From Rhizophagus clarus (lineage: Eukaryota; Glomeromycota; Glomeromycetes; Glomerales; Glomeraceae): DNA of 64,000 nt. Every line of letters begins with the position of its first letter. Position 1 is the first letter of the stretch. Where the stretch lies: positions 1 through 64,000 of the forward strand of contig BLAL01000288.1 in the NCBI GenBank assembly GCA_015698045.1, written 5' to 3'. Shown here piece by piece: positions 34,300 to 43,889 of the stretch. Under the pieces are notes generated by a model that was not told where the DNA came from, searched no databases, and saw only the letters and a program-made list of their open reading frames with translations. The translations under genes were made by a program, and so were the position numbers.

Positions 34300-35041
34300 A
34301 TGCCCAATCGTCACTCTCATCGCCAGTCCCATCGTCACTCTCATCGCCAGCCCCATCGTCACTCTTATCGCCAGCCCCATCGCCAGCCTCGTCGTCACTC
34401 TCGTCCTATTCAATGGTTCGATGAATACACCGATTACTTGGTGGAAGAAAGAAGAAGAAGAAATGACGAATTTCATAACGAATACGGGAGAGATCAATCG
34501 AGATTCTGGAGGTCAATCGCAAGAAGGTTCATATGTATAATATTTAATATGTTAAAATATGTTAAAAATAGAATTATTATCTTTAATCCAACTAATTCGT
34601 TCGTTTGAATCAGACTAAATCGTCATTTTAGAACTTCGAGGTTCACGGCACAACGATGCCACCAAAAATGGAGGAATCTTCTCAGGGAATACCATGTATG
34701 AAAAATATAATGGCAAAAAAAAATATTTGCTTAAAATTGAAAATATTTAACTAAATATTATTTCGTTTTTTGATATTTAGAGTTTTTGCCTTTATCGTAG
34801 CGGTGTCCCTGGAAGAAGATGGTCGCGTATCGGAGCAAGATATTATCGCATATTTAAATCGAGATTTTGGGAAAGACGAGGTAATTATAAAATTTCTATA
34901 ATTAAAGTTTATTCACATCTTAAATTAACCAATTTATTTTAGATACGCGACACGATCATAGAAGGGCAAGAAACCTACCTACGTATCGTCACCGAAGATA
35001 ATTTATTAATTTTATTATATTATTTTATAGTGAGTAGCTAG
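34300..35041 (+). pseudogene. His/Arg-rich trihelix gene carried inside hAT-2
   Basis: Likely exons 34300-34526, 34632-34696, 34781-34880 and 34943-35041. The N-terminus is a repeat of (H-S-H-R-Q) type, e.g. HSHRQPHRHSYRQPHR. It is followed by a trihelix-like domain split by an intron: IQWFDEYTDYLVEERRRR, DQSRFWRSIARR, then FTAQRCHQKWRNLLREYH. Exons 3-4 encode VSLEEDGRVSEQDIIAYL and IIEGQETYLRIVTEDNLL. The phase from exon 2 to exon 3 does not fit, so the gene is probably damaged. The domain is like that of the gene at 11124, with the low-complexity tail at the other end. A DNA-binding partner for transposition is possible but unproven. Confidence 0.55.
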
Positions 35042-35575
35042 GCCCAGTCCATACCAAATATCGGCTGGAGACTCACATTTTTTTTGGGCTGTGAATTGAT
35101 ACTGACGTCCACGTCGTACAGCCTGGGTACTATTTTTTAAAATAGTAGCGAACAAGTATCAATATTTTTTTTTTTATCAAAATTAAATAAAATAAAAATA
35201 AAATGGTGAACTTTTTTAACTGGGATTTTATTTCTTTAGTGATAAATTTGAATTTAATTGCTAGTTTTTATCATTGGATTACGTATAATAAATACAATAA
35301 ATAATTTAAATTTTAAAAAATAAATTTTTATCTGTCAGATACTATTAACATGACGAAAATATGCCGAAACTCTATTAAAATATTAGTATTACTTATGCCG
35401 AAACTATGTCAAAATGCCGAAACTGCCAAAACTGCCGAAATGCCGAAATGCCAAAATGCCGAAACAGTTTCGGCAGTTTCGGCAGTTTCGGCATTTCGGC
35501 ATTTCAGCATTTCGGCACTATGTATGAGTTTCGGCGTTTCGCGTTAGGCCAGATGGGTTTCGGCAAGCAACCTTA

Positions 35576-35704
35576 GTCCTAATCTGAAAATCTGGATTAA
35601 AAATTCGGATTAGTTCAGTCTGGATTAAAATTTTAAATATCCGGTCTGGATTACAAATTAAGATCTAATTTGGTGAATTGGGCCGATCCAAATATTTTAA
35701 TTAA
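35576..35704. other. Short unassigned segment
   Basis: Contains several TCTGGATTA/CGGATTAG motifs, possibly the end of another small element. Not the continuation of the Q-rich gene. Confidence 0.35.
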
Positions 35705-35920
35705 TGAATCCATATAAAATAATAAAATTTATACTCTTATATGTATAATTATATAAGTTTATTAGTAAATTTTTCAATATTTATTTATAACTGAAGTTGA
35801 ACAGTACAAATAAAACACATAGCATTGACATTATTTGCTTACAAATGGAATTAAAATCAACTATCTAAACTTTCTTTCATTTATTAGGTAAAGTTATAAA
35901 TTACACTTACTGTGAATAAT
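35705..35920 (+). repeat. Divergent satellite unit, left of the Polinton-like element
   Basis: Aligns by eye with the array of about 375-bp units to the right of the element: shared order AAATTTATACT, AGTTTATTAGTAA, TATTTGCTTA, ATCTAAACTTTC, TTATTAGGTAAAGTT, CACTTACTGTGAAT. The unit continues after 49850, showing that the element landed inside a satellite repeat. Confidence 0.65.
35916..35920. repeat. Target duplication (left), ATAAT
   Basis: ATAAT precedes GTCGTCGGGG at the left end and follows CCCCGATGAC at the right end (49850-49854). Five bases is close to the usual six of Polintons; the exact cut is uncertain by a base. Confidence 0.6.
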
Positions 35921-36482
35921 GTCGTCGGGGCCAGGCTACGTCCCGGCAGTGGTTAAAGCCCCTAATACATCCACCCCTTCGTGGTGAAACCCTACCAGAT
36001 CCCCTTCCAGTTAGGCTCCAGCGCCTCACGGCGCATTTCTAACAATACCATGGATAAATACCATTTCCATACCATACCACCCATCTGTTCTGATTTGTTC
36101 CATACATCTGTTCTATACAAATATACTAAGAATAAAGTAAAACAAAGAATAAAGAAGAAATAAGGATATGGAACAGATGGAACAGATGGAACAGATAAAA
36201 TAAAAAAAAATCAGATTACCTTTCCCAGAAAAAACTTTTGAAATTCAGGTGCCTGATCTGTTCCATTCATTCCAATCTGTTCCGTCTACAAGAACAGATC
36301 CAAACGCCTTACCAAGCCCAATACAATATGTTAAAAATACCCCAATACCTAGTATGATTTCCTATATATACCCCCATATCATCTTCATATTAGTCATCAT
36401 ACTAGTCATCAATCTCGGGCTATGCCTAAGAGGTGGCTATATTACAGGACCTATCCATGCGGAATACTGCACCTGAAAAAAA
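35921..36482 (+). repeat. Left TIR of Polinton-like element 1
   Basis: Begins GTCGTCGGGGCC. Contains a GC-richer terminal part, a GGAACAGAT tandem repeat (about 36175-36195) and an inner part with a TATATATA box. Inverted copy at 49285-49849. A 75-residue open frame (36249-36476) with a hydrophobic stretch (FILVIILVINLGLCL) is present in both copies. Confidence 0.9.
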
Positions 36483-36563
36483 TCGTAATTAAACATAGTC
36501 AGTATATAGGTATCAAAAAAAAAATAAATTAAACAAATCTTGTAGTAAAGTATCTAACTAACA

Positions 36564-37652
36564 ATGAGTAACCAAGTAGTAATCTCAAAATTCGGTGAAT
36601 CTAAAGAAGCATACAGTATTGATATACTAAAACGGCTTATCAGAGAGGCAAACAGTTTAGATGACATTACAAAAGCAAAGCGATATATTTGCAGTTACTT
36701 TATTCTCTGTTCCAATCCACATGATGTATTTATGTGGCGACCTGATATTAAGAATTTTGAGCATATTCCCATGAAAAATATTAGTATGCTTATTCGTCCT
36801 ATAACTAAAACCTTCTTTAAGCAAACTAATCCTGAACACCCTCCAACAAAGACAGAATTTAACATTGCCAAATGGTTTATATATGATAATTCTTCAACAT
36901 GTGTAGCAACTTGTAATCCTGCAAAGCAACGTATTTATAAAATTCAAGGTCAAAACTATCTTAACATTTTCCCAGGTTTCTTGCATCAATTACGTCCTTT
37001 AACAGACTTTTCAGCCAATATCCATCAGGCAGTCAAAATCATATTTACTCATATTCGGGATGTCTGGTGTTCAGGAGATTGGAATGTAACTGAATACATT
37101 ATCAAATGGTTTGCTGGTATGGCTACTGGTAGAAAAATGTATTCGATTCTTTATCTTAAATCAGGTCAAGGCTGGGGTAAAGGTATTATAACTGATTTTA
37201 TCCAGCGTTATGTTTTAGGTACTCAGCTAGTCTATAAGACGAGCGATTCTGAAACAATTTTGGGTAGTTTTAACAGGCAATTATTAGGTAAAGTACTCCT
37301 TTTACTTGAAGAAATGCCAACAGAAAAAAGCCAATGGAATTCATTATATTGCGCTCTTAAAGATAAAGTTACTAGCGATACTATTGAAATTCATGAAAAA
37401 TATAAAACACCTACCCAATATAAAAACTTTATGTCTACTATCGTTCTCACTAATGAAAATGCTCTTAGAATTGAGAATGATGATAGACGAACAGTTTTCC
37501 TAGACATCTCACCTGCTCGAAAAGGAGATTTGCAATATTTCAAACAGTTAGGTGATGCAATGAAATATCCAGGAGTGGTGAGGCCTTTTATGCTTACTTT
37601 AAAGCTATTGCCGATAAATATCCAGATTTTAATGGCAACCCACCTCCTATGA
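36564..37652 (+). CDS. SF3 (D5-like) helicase part
   Basis: 362-residue frame with superfamily-3 helicase motifs: Walker A in LKSGQGWGKGIITDF, Walker B VLLLLEEMP, and motif C FMSTIVLTNEN. Upstream residues (about 1-180) resemble the linker domain found before D5-type helicases. Such proteins unwind DNA in replication of Polintons, large DNA viruses and some plasmids (family knowledge). Best-preserved replication part of the fossil. Its downstream neighbour carries what looks like the winged-helix C-terminal domain. Confidence 0.85.
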   Translation: MSNQVVISKFGESKEAYSIDILKRLIREANSLDDITKAKRYICSYFILCSNPHDVFMWRPDIKNFEHIPMKNISMLIRPITKTFFKQTNPEHPPTKTEFNIAKWFIYDNSSTCVATCNPAKQRIYKIQGQNYLNIFPGFLHQLRPLTDFSANIHQAVKIIFTHIRDVWCSGDWNVTEYIIKWFAGMATGRKMYSILYLKSGQGWGKGIITDFIQRYVLGTQLVYKTSDSETILGSFNRQLLGKVLLLLEEMPTEKSQWNSLYCALKDKVTSDTIEIHEKYKTPTQYKNFMSTIVLTNENALRIENDDRRTVFLDISPARKGDLQYFKQLGDAMKYPGVVRPFMLTLKLLPINIQILMATHLL

Positions 37653-38854
37653 CTGCATCTAAGCAAGAGCATATCATATCTACTCTTTCACCTTTGTTTC
37701 AATTTATAAAGGAGACGTATATAGCAAAGGCTGATTATACTACTACATGCTTACCAGTTCATATATTGTACACCACCTATATGAGCTACTGTGTAAATAA
37801 AAATATCACGCCCCTATCTAAAGTTGTAATTTCAAGAACATTATCAAGTGAGTTAAATATAACTAGCAACTTAGTTTATATTGATGGAAAGCGTACTAGA
37901 GTTTACAATATATCTAGAGAGACTTTATACAAGAAATATCTTAGCAATAACTGGATTCATGAAAATGATGAGATTGATATCGAGGGGGTTGATATCTCTA
38001 AGAAATCCATATCTGATCCCAAAGCTCTCGACCAATTCTTAGCACAAATTGGAGTAGATACGTCAAATAAGCAAAAGAAAAGTCCACCACCAGTTCCTCC
38101 AAAGCCAGCGCATCTAAAGGTAAAAGTATCATCAGAGCCCACCGCTTCAGAATTTGAAAACCTAATAGATGGTTATTTAATGGAACTAGATAATCTCATA
38201 TCAGCTTCAGCTAAACTAGAGCAAGAACCAGAGACAGAGCCAGAACCATACAGAATACCTGGTTCTTCTAAACCAATCGAACCATCTACACCACAAGAAG
38301 TACCAAAACTGGTTCAAAAAGCTAATCCTGATCCTATGCCTAAAACGGATACCAGCAAATATTGGGAATGGATAGATAAACATAAATACGACTACATAAA
38401 GCCCTGGTATAAGAATTCTCGTGATGAAATGATAGATGAGCTATATTCTATAGCCAAAGAATGTTGGGCTAAATATTACGAAGATGATCAATATGACTGG
38501 GAATTGCTCTTAGCCGAATTGGAAGAATTTGATAATGTTGTAAGAAGAGATAATCTGTATCTCGTCCGATTTGGCGATGCCATAGATAAGCTAAAAGAAT
38601 GGATCAAATATAACGATGAGGTAGATAGGCAAATATCATGTTGTGAACTTGCCAACTATCTAAGAAAATACATTGAGAATAAGGAAACTGTATTTGTAGA
38701 TCTTCCTTTAGGCTATAAGGTCGCAAAATTACAACCACAGATAATAGAATGCCATAGCCAAATAAACGAACATGAATGTATGGAGGCCAATGGTGAGGAA
38801 TGCGAATCTGATTATGACGAAGATGGCTTATATGATGAAATTGATCAAATATAA
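37649..38854 (+). CDS. Helicase-associated C-terminal protein part
   Basis: 401-residue frame. Residues about 20-110 (YIAKADYTTTCLPVHILYTT, NITPLSKVVISRTLSSEL, VYNISRETLYKKYL) resemble the winged-helix region that follows the helicase core in D5-like proteins. A Pro-rich linker (PPPVPPKP) and an acidic C-terminal domain follow. The first part is similar to the C-terminal half of the protein at 42117-42680. Confidence 0.65.
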   Translation: MTASKQEHIISTLSPLFQFIKETYIAKADYTTTCLPVHILYTTYMSYCVNKNITPLSKVVISRTLSSELNITSNLVYIDGKRTRVYNISRETLYKKYLSNNWIHENDEIDIEGVDISKKSISDPKALDQFLAQIGVDTSNKQKKSPPPVPPKPAHLKVKVSSEPTASEFENLIDGYLMELDNLISASAKLEQEPETEPEPYRIPGSSKPIEPSTPQEVPKLVQKANPDPMPKTDTSKYWEWIDKHKYDYIKPWYKNSRDEMIDELYSIAKECWAKYYEDDQYDWELLLAELEEFDNVVRRDNLYLVRFGDAIDKLKEWIKYNDEVDRQISCCELANYLRKYIENKETVFVDLPLGYKVAKLQPQIIECHSQINEHECMEANGEECESDYDEDGLYDEIDQI

Positions 38855-38933
38855 GGGTTAATTATTTTATTTTTTTTTCAAATCTAGTAATGAAAAATTA
38901 GTAATTAAATAAATACTATATATTTCAAAGAAA

Positions 38934-40761
38934 TGTTATCAAGACTAGTTCATCATTTACCAAATAGGCCAGATATCATAGAAGTTAAGTATAGTGGCCG
39001 TTCATTCTCTAGAGGAGGGATAGCAAATCTCGATCAAAAACTTAAAGTCTGATATCCAGGCAAACAGTTTCAAATTCTACTTCCTTATGAGAATTGGAAG
39101 CCTGGTCAATGGACTACAAATGGAGAAGACACAAACCTTTTCTCCCTACTTGATTACTATGATGCAAGTCAATTGCCACCTAACGATATAGGTGATCCAG
39201 AGCGATTTGATAACTTTATCATCTATATGAGGGATGCACCAGCAGTATCAGGTGGATGTGGCGATACAAATGACTGCCTTTATCAGTGCTTAAAAATGGC
39301 TTATGTCTCTTATTCAAATATGCCTCAAGTTATTGAAAAGCCTGAGTATATTAAGAATATCCTGAACCTTACACGGGATGATCCTATTCCAATTGCCTGT
39401 ATTGAAAGGATAAAACAACATGCTCGAAGTATTGCTATCAATGTAGTAGGTGATCATACCTATATTTCTAAGAGTCCAGCACAAAGAAGGGTAACCCTTA
39501 CTTTCACTAATGGACACTATTCTCTCACTCTTAATACGAATAGAAAACATCCCAGTTTTGAATGTAAAAGGCCAAAAAAGCCTATAATTTATCAGAAGAA
39601 TGAAGTAAAAGATACTGTTGAAATGGTTAACAAGTCCATTACCGTCCAGCAGTTTCAAAAACTTAAGTTTAGCAAAAACTACTTTTTCGTTCCAGCTAAA
39701 CATCAAGAATCATTAGAAAAAGCATATATCAGAATTAATGCTGAACGAGATGCCCTTTTACAGGAGACGAAAAAGCTAGGTCTATCAATTGATATATCAT
39801 TACTTGATTGGAATATAAAGAAAACGGCTTTATGGCTATTCGAAAAACTAAGTGTGGGTATTCCTGCTAATGAACCTCTTGACGCACTTGAGGCACAATG
39901 GATAAGTAAAGCAATGATGGGAGGGATTATCTGGGCACAAAATAACTGGAAAGGATACGGAAGGAGTTATGATGAAACAAGTCTTTATCCTAGTATTCAA
40001 CAGTCAGCTTTAAACTTTCCTATCGGTAAAGGTAAGTTTCAGACTTTAAAAGACTTTACTAACCATTGAGGATATAGCCATTTTGGAATATTTTGTGCAA
40101 GTATTGAAAAGAAAAATACCCCACTTTTTCGATATAATTACTATAATGTATATACTCATATTGATCTTACACGTGCCAAAGCTCTTGGCCTCCAAGTTAC
40201 ATTAATTCAGGATGGGGCTTCCAATGCACTTATTTATGAAAAAGAAACTCGAATTTGGGGTAGTGTAATCTTTGGAGAATATGTAGACTTCCTCTTTAAA
40301 ATTAAAAATCAAGGTGGTATAGCTGGCCAAGTAGCTAAAAGAATTCTTAATACACTATGGGCGCACTTTGTCAAAGAAAGAAAACGTACAAGACTCTTAC
40401 AACATCAAGCAAGTCTTTCAATTTTCCAGATGGTGAGGTATTAGACTCCATTGTACCAATAGGAGAGGAACAGTGGAGATTCCAATTTACGAATCCAGGT
40501 AATCCCTTTAAAGGTGAATACCTGAGAATTGCTCCATTCCTTCTAGCACATGGTCGAAAGATTATTTCTGAAACTGTACAACCCTATGTGGATAAAATCA
40601 GACGTATTCATACTGATGGGTTCATTCTAGAAGAAGATGTTAACTCTTCTCCTCTTATAGCCTGTGCTAAAGATGCCTTTAAGACTCTAAAAGCTCTAAA
40701 ATTTGAAAGAGAAGGAGAGTATATTGTAAAAAATGCCAACCAAGTGGTATGGACCGTATAA
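38934..40761 (+). CDS. DNA polymerase B region with N-terminal OTU-like domain
   Basis: N-terminal domain contains GGCGDTNDCLYQCLKMAY and later LTFTNGHYSLTL, which resemble the Cys and His motifs of OTU-type cysteine proteases. The polymerase part has the palm motif YGRSYDETSLYPSIQQSAL (the D..SLYPS box of family B), then RILNTLWGALCQRKK, and the catalytic IHTDGFILEED (TD box). Protein-primed PolB of this type replicates Polintons, bidnaviruses and linear plasmids (family knowledge). The region is a fossil with some breaks. Confidence 0.85.
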
Positions 40762-40804
40762 TTAAATATTTTTTTCATTAGATGTAGTAATCATAAAAAA
40801 AAAG

Positions 40805-41236
40805 ATGGAACACGATTCATTCCCATTCACAAACAAACATCCTGAATTAATTAAGCCTGAAATGTATCTGGCTGAAATTATAAAAGCTTTAAAAGGTGTC
40901 ATATTAGCAGGTTTACAAGATGGATACGGTAAAGAAAGTTATCTTATAAAGAATTATGTAAACTATCTTAAGAAAATAGAGTCTGCCAATAATCCAGAAG
41001 GCTATATTCGTTATACAGCTAAGAAATTGTTGCCAAATGAAGAATCATATTATGAGAAAATTGCAAAGATTCGAGCAAAGTATCCATTTAATCCAGATCT
41101 TGCTTTTAGAATTATAAAGGTCTACGATTTATATAAACATATTCCTAAAGAAACTAAAGAAGCACCACCTAGACGTAAACTTACTGAAGATGAAGCTGAA
41201 GACGTCTTAGCTGAACTTCTTGGCAATGAGCTATAA
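40805..41236 (+). CDS. Unknown Polinton protein, 143 residues
   Basis: Helical, Lys/Glu-rich: YLAEIIKALKGVILAGLQ, LIKNYVNYLKKIES, ending with an acidic tail DEAEDVLAELLGNEL. No family recognised. It sits directly after PolB and before the palindromic repeats. Confidence 0.55.
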   Translation: MEHDSFPFTNKHPELIKPEMYLAEIIKALKGVILAGLQDGYGKESYLIKNYVNYLKKIESANNPEGYIRYTAKKLLPNEESYYEKIAKIRAKYPFNPDLAFRIIKVYDLYKHIPKETKEAPPRRKLTEDEAEDVLAELLGNEL

Positions 41237-41249
41237 ATTTATTATTCAT

Positions 41250-41410
41250 TTTTTATATAAAAGACTGATGACGAAGTAACTTTGTCACTAGGAATTGTTC
41301 ATTTTTTGTACAAAGGCTGATAACGAAGTAACTTTGTCACTAGGGATCGTTCATTTTTTTGTACAAAGGCTGATGACGAAGTAACTTTGTCACTAGGTAT
41401 TAATCATTTT
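41250..41410. repeat. Three palindrome-bearing repeats between Polinton genes
   Basis: Three direct repeats of about 65 bp, each with GAYRACGAAGTAACTTTGTC followed by ACTAGG and TTCATTTTT. The core TGACGAAGTAACTTTGTCA can fold into a hairpin with 9-bp arms (one G-T pair). The spacer is the only long non-coding gap in the element interior, so a replication or transcription signal is plausible. Confidence 0.85.
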
Positions 41411-41466
41411 TAGAAAAAATTGTAATTGAATATAGCCTATACTAATGTAACAATAAGGAAAAAAAA

Positions 41467-42060
41467 ATGAGTGCTAATAGATATACTATTAATCCATTGA
41501 CTGGCAGAATAATTCGTGTTGGTGGTCCAACATTCAATCAGCTAGTTATAGAAGCATATGATTATCTTGATAGTGGATTGGTTCGAAGAGCAACTGCACC
41601 TCCACTTACTACTGAAAGTGGCAGGAGAGAAAGTTATCTCAATATAGATACTGGACGTATGGTTCAATTTGAAACTAGAACGTATTATTATTTAATTCAA
41701 AGGGCTATGTATGAAATAATAGAAGATTACTATCTTGTTCCTCCAAGATATGCAGAAATCGCGCAGTCTAATCCATCTTTATTGTATTTGCAAGATACTC
41801 AGGTAAGACTTGAATACCTTGAAACTGCGCATTTAATATGGGTCCATCATGCTAGATGGGAACGACTTAATCCAAGTTATAGGCAAGAGGTTGAAGAAGC
41901 ACGCCAATTTATCAGACAAAGAGAAATAGAAGCACAACAAGAGGAACAATCAAGAAGGCTTGCCGAACTTAACATTGCCTTATGCAGGGAGTACCAAATG
42001 CCTGTAAATCTTAACGAATTACCTGAGAGTGGTTTATGTGAAGACTGCAGTAAAGAATGA
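41467..42060 (+). CDS. 2-cysteine-adaptor-like protein
   Basis: 197 residues. Residues 7-31 (YTINPLTGRIIRVGGPTFNQ, then LVIEAYDYL) match the shape of the 2-cysteine adaptor domain known from large DNA viruses (NP.TGR.I..GGPTY..L). A second weaker unit follows (NIDTGRMVQFETRTYYYLIQ). The remainder is helical with a Gln/Glu coiled-coil stretch and a C-terminal CEDC motif. Expected role of the domain is protein-protein linkage; this is family knowledge applied by inference. Confidence 0.6.
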   Translation: MSANRYTINPLTGRIIRVGGPTFNQLVIEAYDYLDSGLVRRATAPPLTTESGRRESYLNIDTGRMVQFETRTYYYLIQRAMYEIIEDYYLVPPRYAEIAQSNPSLLYLQDTQVRLEYLETAHLIWVHHARWERLNPSYRQEVEEARQFIRQREIEAQQEEQSRRLAELNIALCREYQMPVNLNELPESGLCEDCSKE

Positions 42061-42116
42061 ATATAAAAACAGGTAATTAAATAATTTTATTTTTTATGTA
42101 GATAATTCTGAAAAAA

Positions 42117-42680
42117 ATGGTTGAGCAAATTAGAAAATACTGCCCAGTTTGTGGATTTGTATTGGCCAAGCCAAGAAGAGGCCTATCTACTATCGAATTT
42201 AAACGAACTATACAAGGATGTACCGATATAGATAGCTTGCATGAAAATATATATAAGCTAATCAAAATATATAGATCGGTCTCTCTAGACGATGAACTTA
42301 CTTTTACCTTTACTCGAGACTATGAGGAGCAGTTATCAAATGACGCTGAACCAGATTTTGAATCGATCAAGATTTGGCTACTCAAACGGATTAATGAGCT
42401 AGATAGGGATGTGGGAGAAAAAGCTTTATATGAAATATTATTTGATCTATATGCAGGTGTTGGTATAAATGAACCTTTTGCCGTATTTTATGATATATAT
42501 TGTAACAAAGTAGATAATCCATTAAGCAAAAACTGTGTTTCTCGTGCATTGAGAGCCTTTGGCCTAGTAACAAAAATGTCAAGAATAGTAGTAGATGGCA
42601 AGGAAAAAAGTACTATAACTATAAATGCGACTAGAGAAGAGTTACTTGACATCTTCAGGAAGAATGGAATAGACTATTAA
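42117..42680 (+). CDS. Zn-ribbon / winged-helix protein
   Basis: 187 residues. An N-terminal CPVCG motif (RKYCPVCGFVLAKPRRG) forms half a zinc ribbon. The C-terminal part (NPLSKNCVSRALRAFGLV, SRIVVDGKEKSTITINATRE, ELLDIFRKNGID) parallels the winged-helix segment of the protein at 37649. Likely DNA-binding. Appears to be a paralogue of the helicase C-terminal domain. Confidence 0.6.
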   Translation: MVEQIRKYCPVCGFVLAKPRRGLSTIEFKRTIQGCTDIDSLHENIYKLIKIYRSVSLDDELTFTFTRDYEEQLSNDAEPDFESIKIWLLKRINELDRDVGEKALYEILFDLYAGVGINEPFAVFYDIYCNKVDNPLSKNCVSRALRAFGLVTKMSRIVVDGKEKSTITINATREELLDIFRKNGIDY

Positions 42681-43851
42681 TTCCCACTTGTAGGATAGAT
42701 TTCTTCATTAAGCCATCATCAAATAATTTTAGAAGTATTTCGATGCCTTTTATTATTTTTTTATCACTTAGAGGACGCTCATTCAAAAGTTCTCTATATC
42801 TATCAAAAGGTGTTACTGATATTGGAGAATTATTTCTAGTAACACATATATTCTTAATTTGGGATATGAATTTCTTATATTCATCTCCAAGAGTATGGTC
42901 ATTTATTCCATAAGCTTCTCTAAAAACATATCTAGCCCAAATATCTGAATTTTTTGCCTTCGGTAAGGCGTCTGGTATTAGGTAAAGTTTACGTTTCTTA
43001 GGAGAAGGAAAGTTCCTGGCAAATTCCTCTAACGAATTATTCTTTTTAGCTTCAGCTATTGCCTTCTGCCCATAAGAAGTAAATCGTTTAACTATCTTAG
43101 AAGCGTTATTCAAGGATGATTCCATAATAGTTCTAGAATCATTCTTGGATGATTCCATAAAAGTTCTAAGACTAGTATCCCATCGAACTCTGATTGCTAA
43201 AGGGTCAGTTTTAGGGCGTCTTAAGTCAAATACTATAAATTCCTTGCCTAAAGTTAGTTCATCAATAACTGGAGCAAGAGAATCTGATTCATTAGTATAC
43301 TGCCTAATGATGCGCTTTGTATCACTTAAACTACCATGCCCACCATGTAGAGAAATATAATTTACATTTTTTCAAATTGCTTTTGGGATGGCAAAGAATC
43401 TTTGGGCTACATAAATAGCTGAAATATTTCTATGCCGTCTATGGGTAAAGTATCCAGTTATTTTTTCTTGGATGTTTTTAGAGGCATCCATTAAATCCTC
43501 AAATATAACTAGAGTAGCAATTTCAGGGTCAAAGTCTTCTACATCCGGCATTTGGTGATATGAGATCGCTCTAAAAGTAACGTTTTCATCATCATCAAAG
43601 AAATCCTTTACTATTTGCCATTTAGGTTCGTCTAAATACCTAGCAATAAGGACTATTTCATCACAAAGAATATATCGATTCCCATCCTCTTTGGCTTTTG
43701 CGTCTCCCATTAGTAAATTAATAAGCATAGTAGTCTTTCCAGAATCAGAGCTACCAGCTACACCAAGACGAAAAATCCATGCTGGAGCATATTTATTTCC
43801 CTGCCTAGAATCACTATTATATTCATCCAAATTATACACATATAAGTCCAT
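42675..43851 (-). CDS. A32-like (FtsK/HerA-type) ATPase region
   Basis: Minus strand. Walker A in RLGVAGSSDSGKTTMLINLL, Walker B TLVIFEDLM, and the polar motif AIYVAQRFF, as in the genome-packaging ATPases of Polintons and large DNA viruses. A C-terminal part (FARNFPSPKKRKLYLIPDAL) follows. Packaging function is family knowledge. Convergent with the gene at 42117. Confidence 0.8.
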
Positions 43852-43889
43852 TTAAGAAATTAGTAGTATATAGTGTTAGTATATTCAAA

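Larger units (their letters stand above)
30803..35575 (+). mobile_element. hAT-2 DNA transposon with two genes
   Basis: 4773 bp between perfect 19-bp inverted termini TAAGGTTGCTTGCCGAAAC, which fit the hAT terminal pattern YARNG. Subterminal GCCGAAAC/GTTTCGGC motifs are dense at both ends (30830-30990 and 35360-35570). Contains a hAT transposase and, downstream in the same orientation, a trihelix-type gene. The 8 bases outside the two ends (GTTACAGC and GTCCTAAT) do not match, so no target duplication is visible. Confidence 0.85.
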
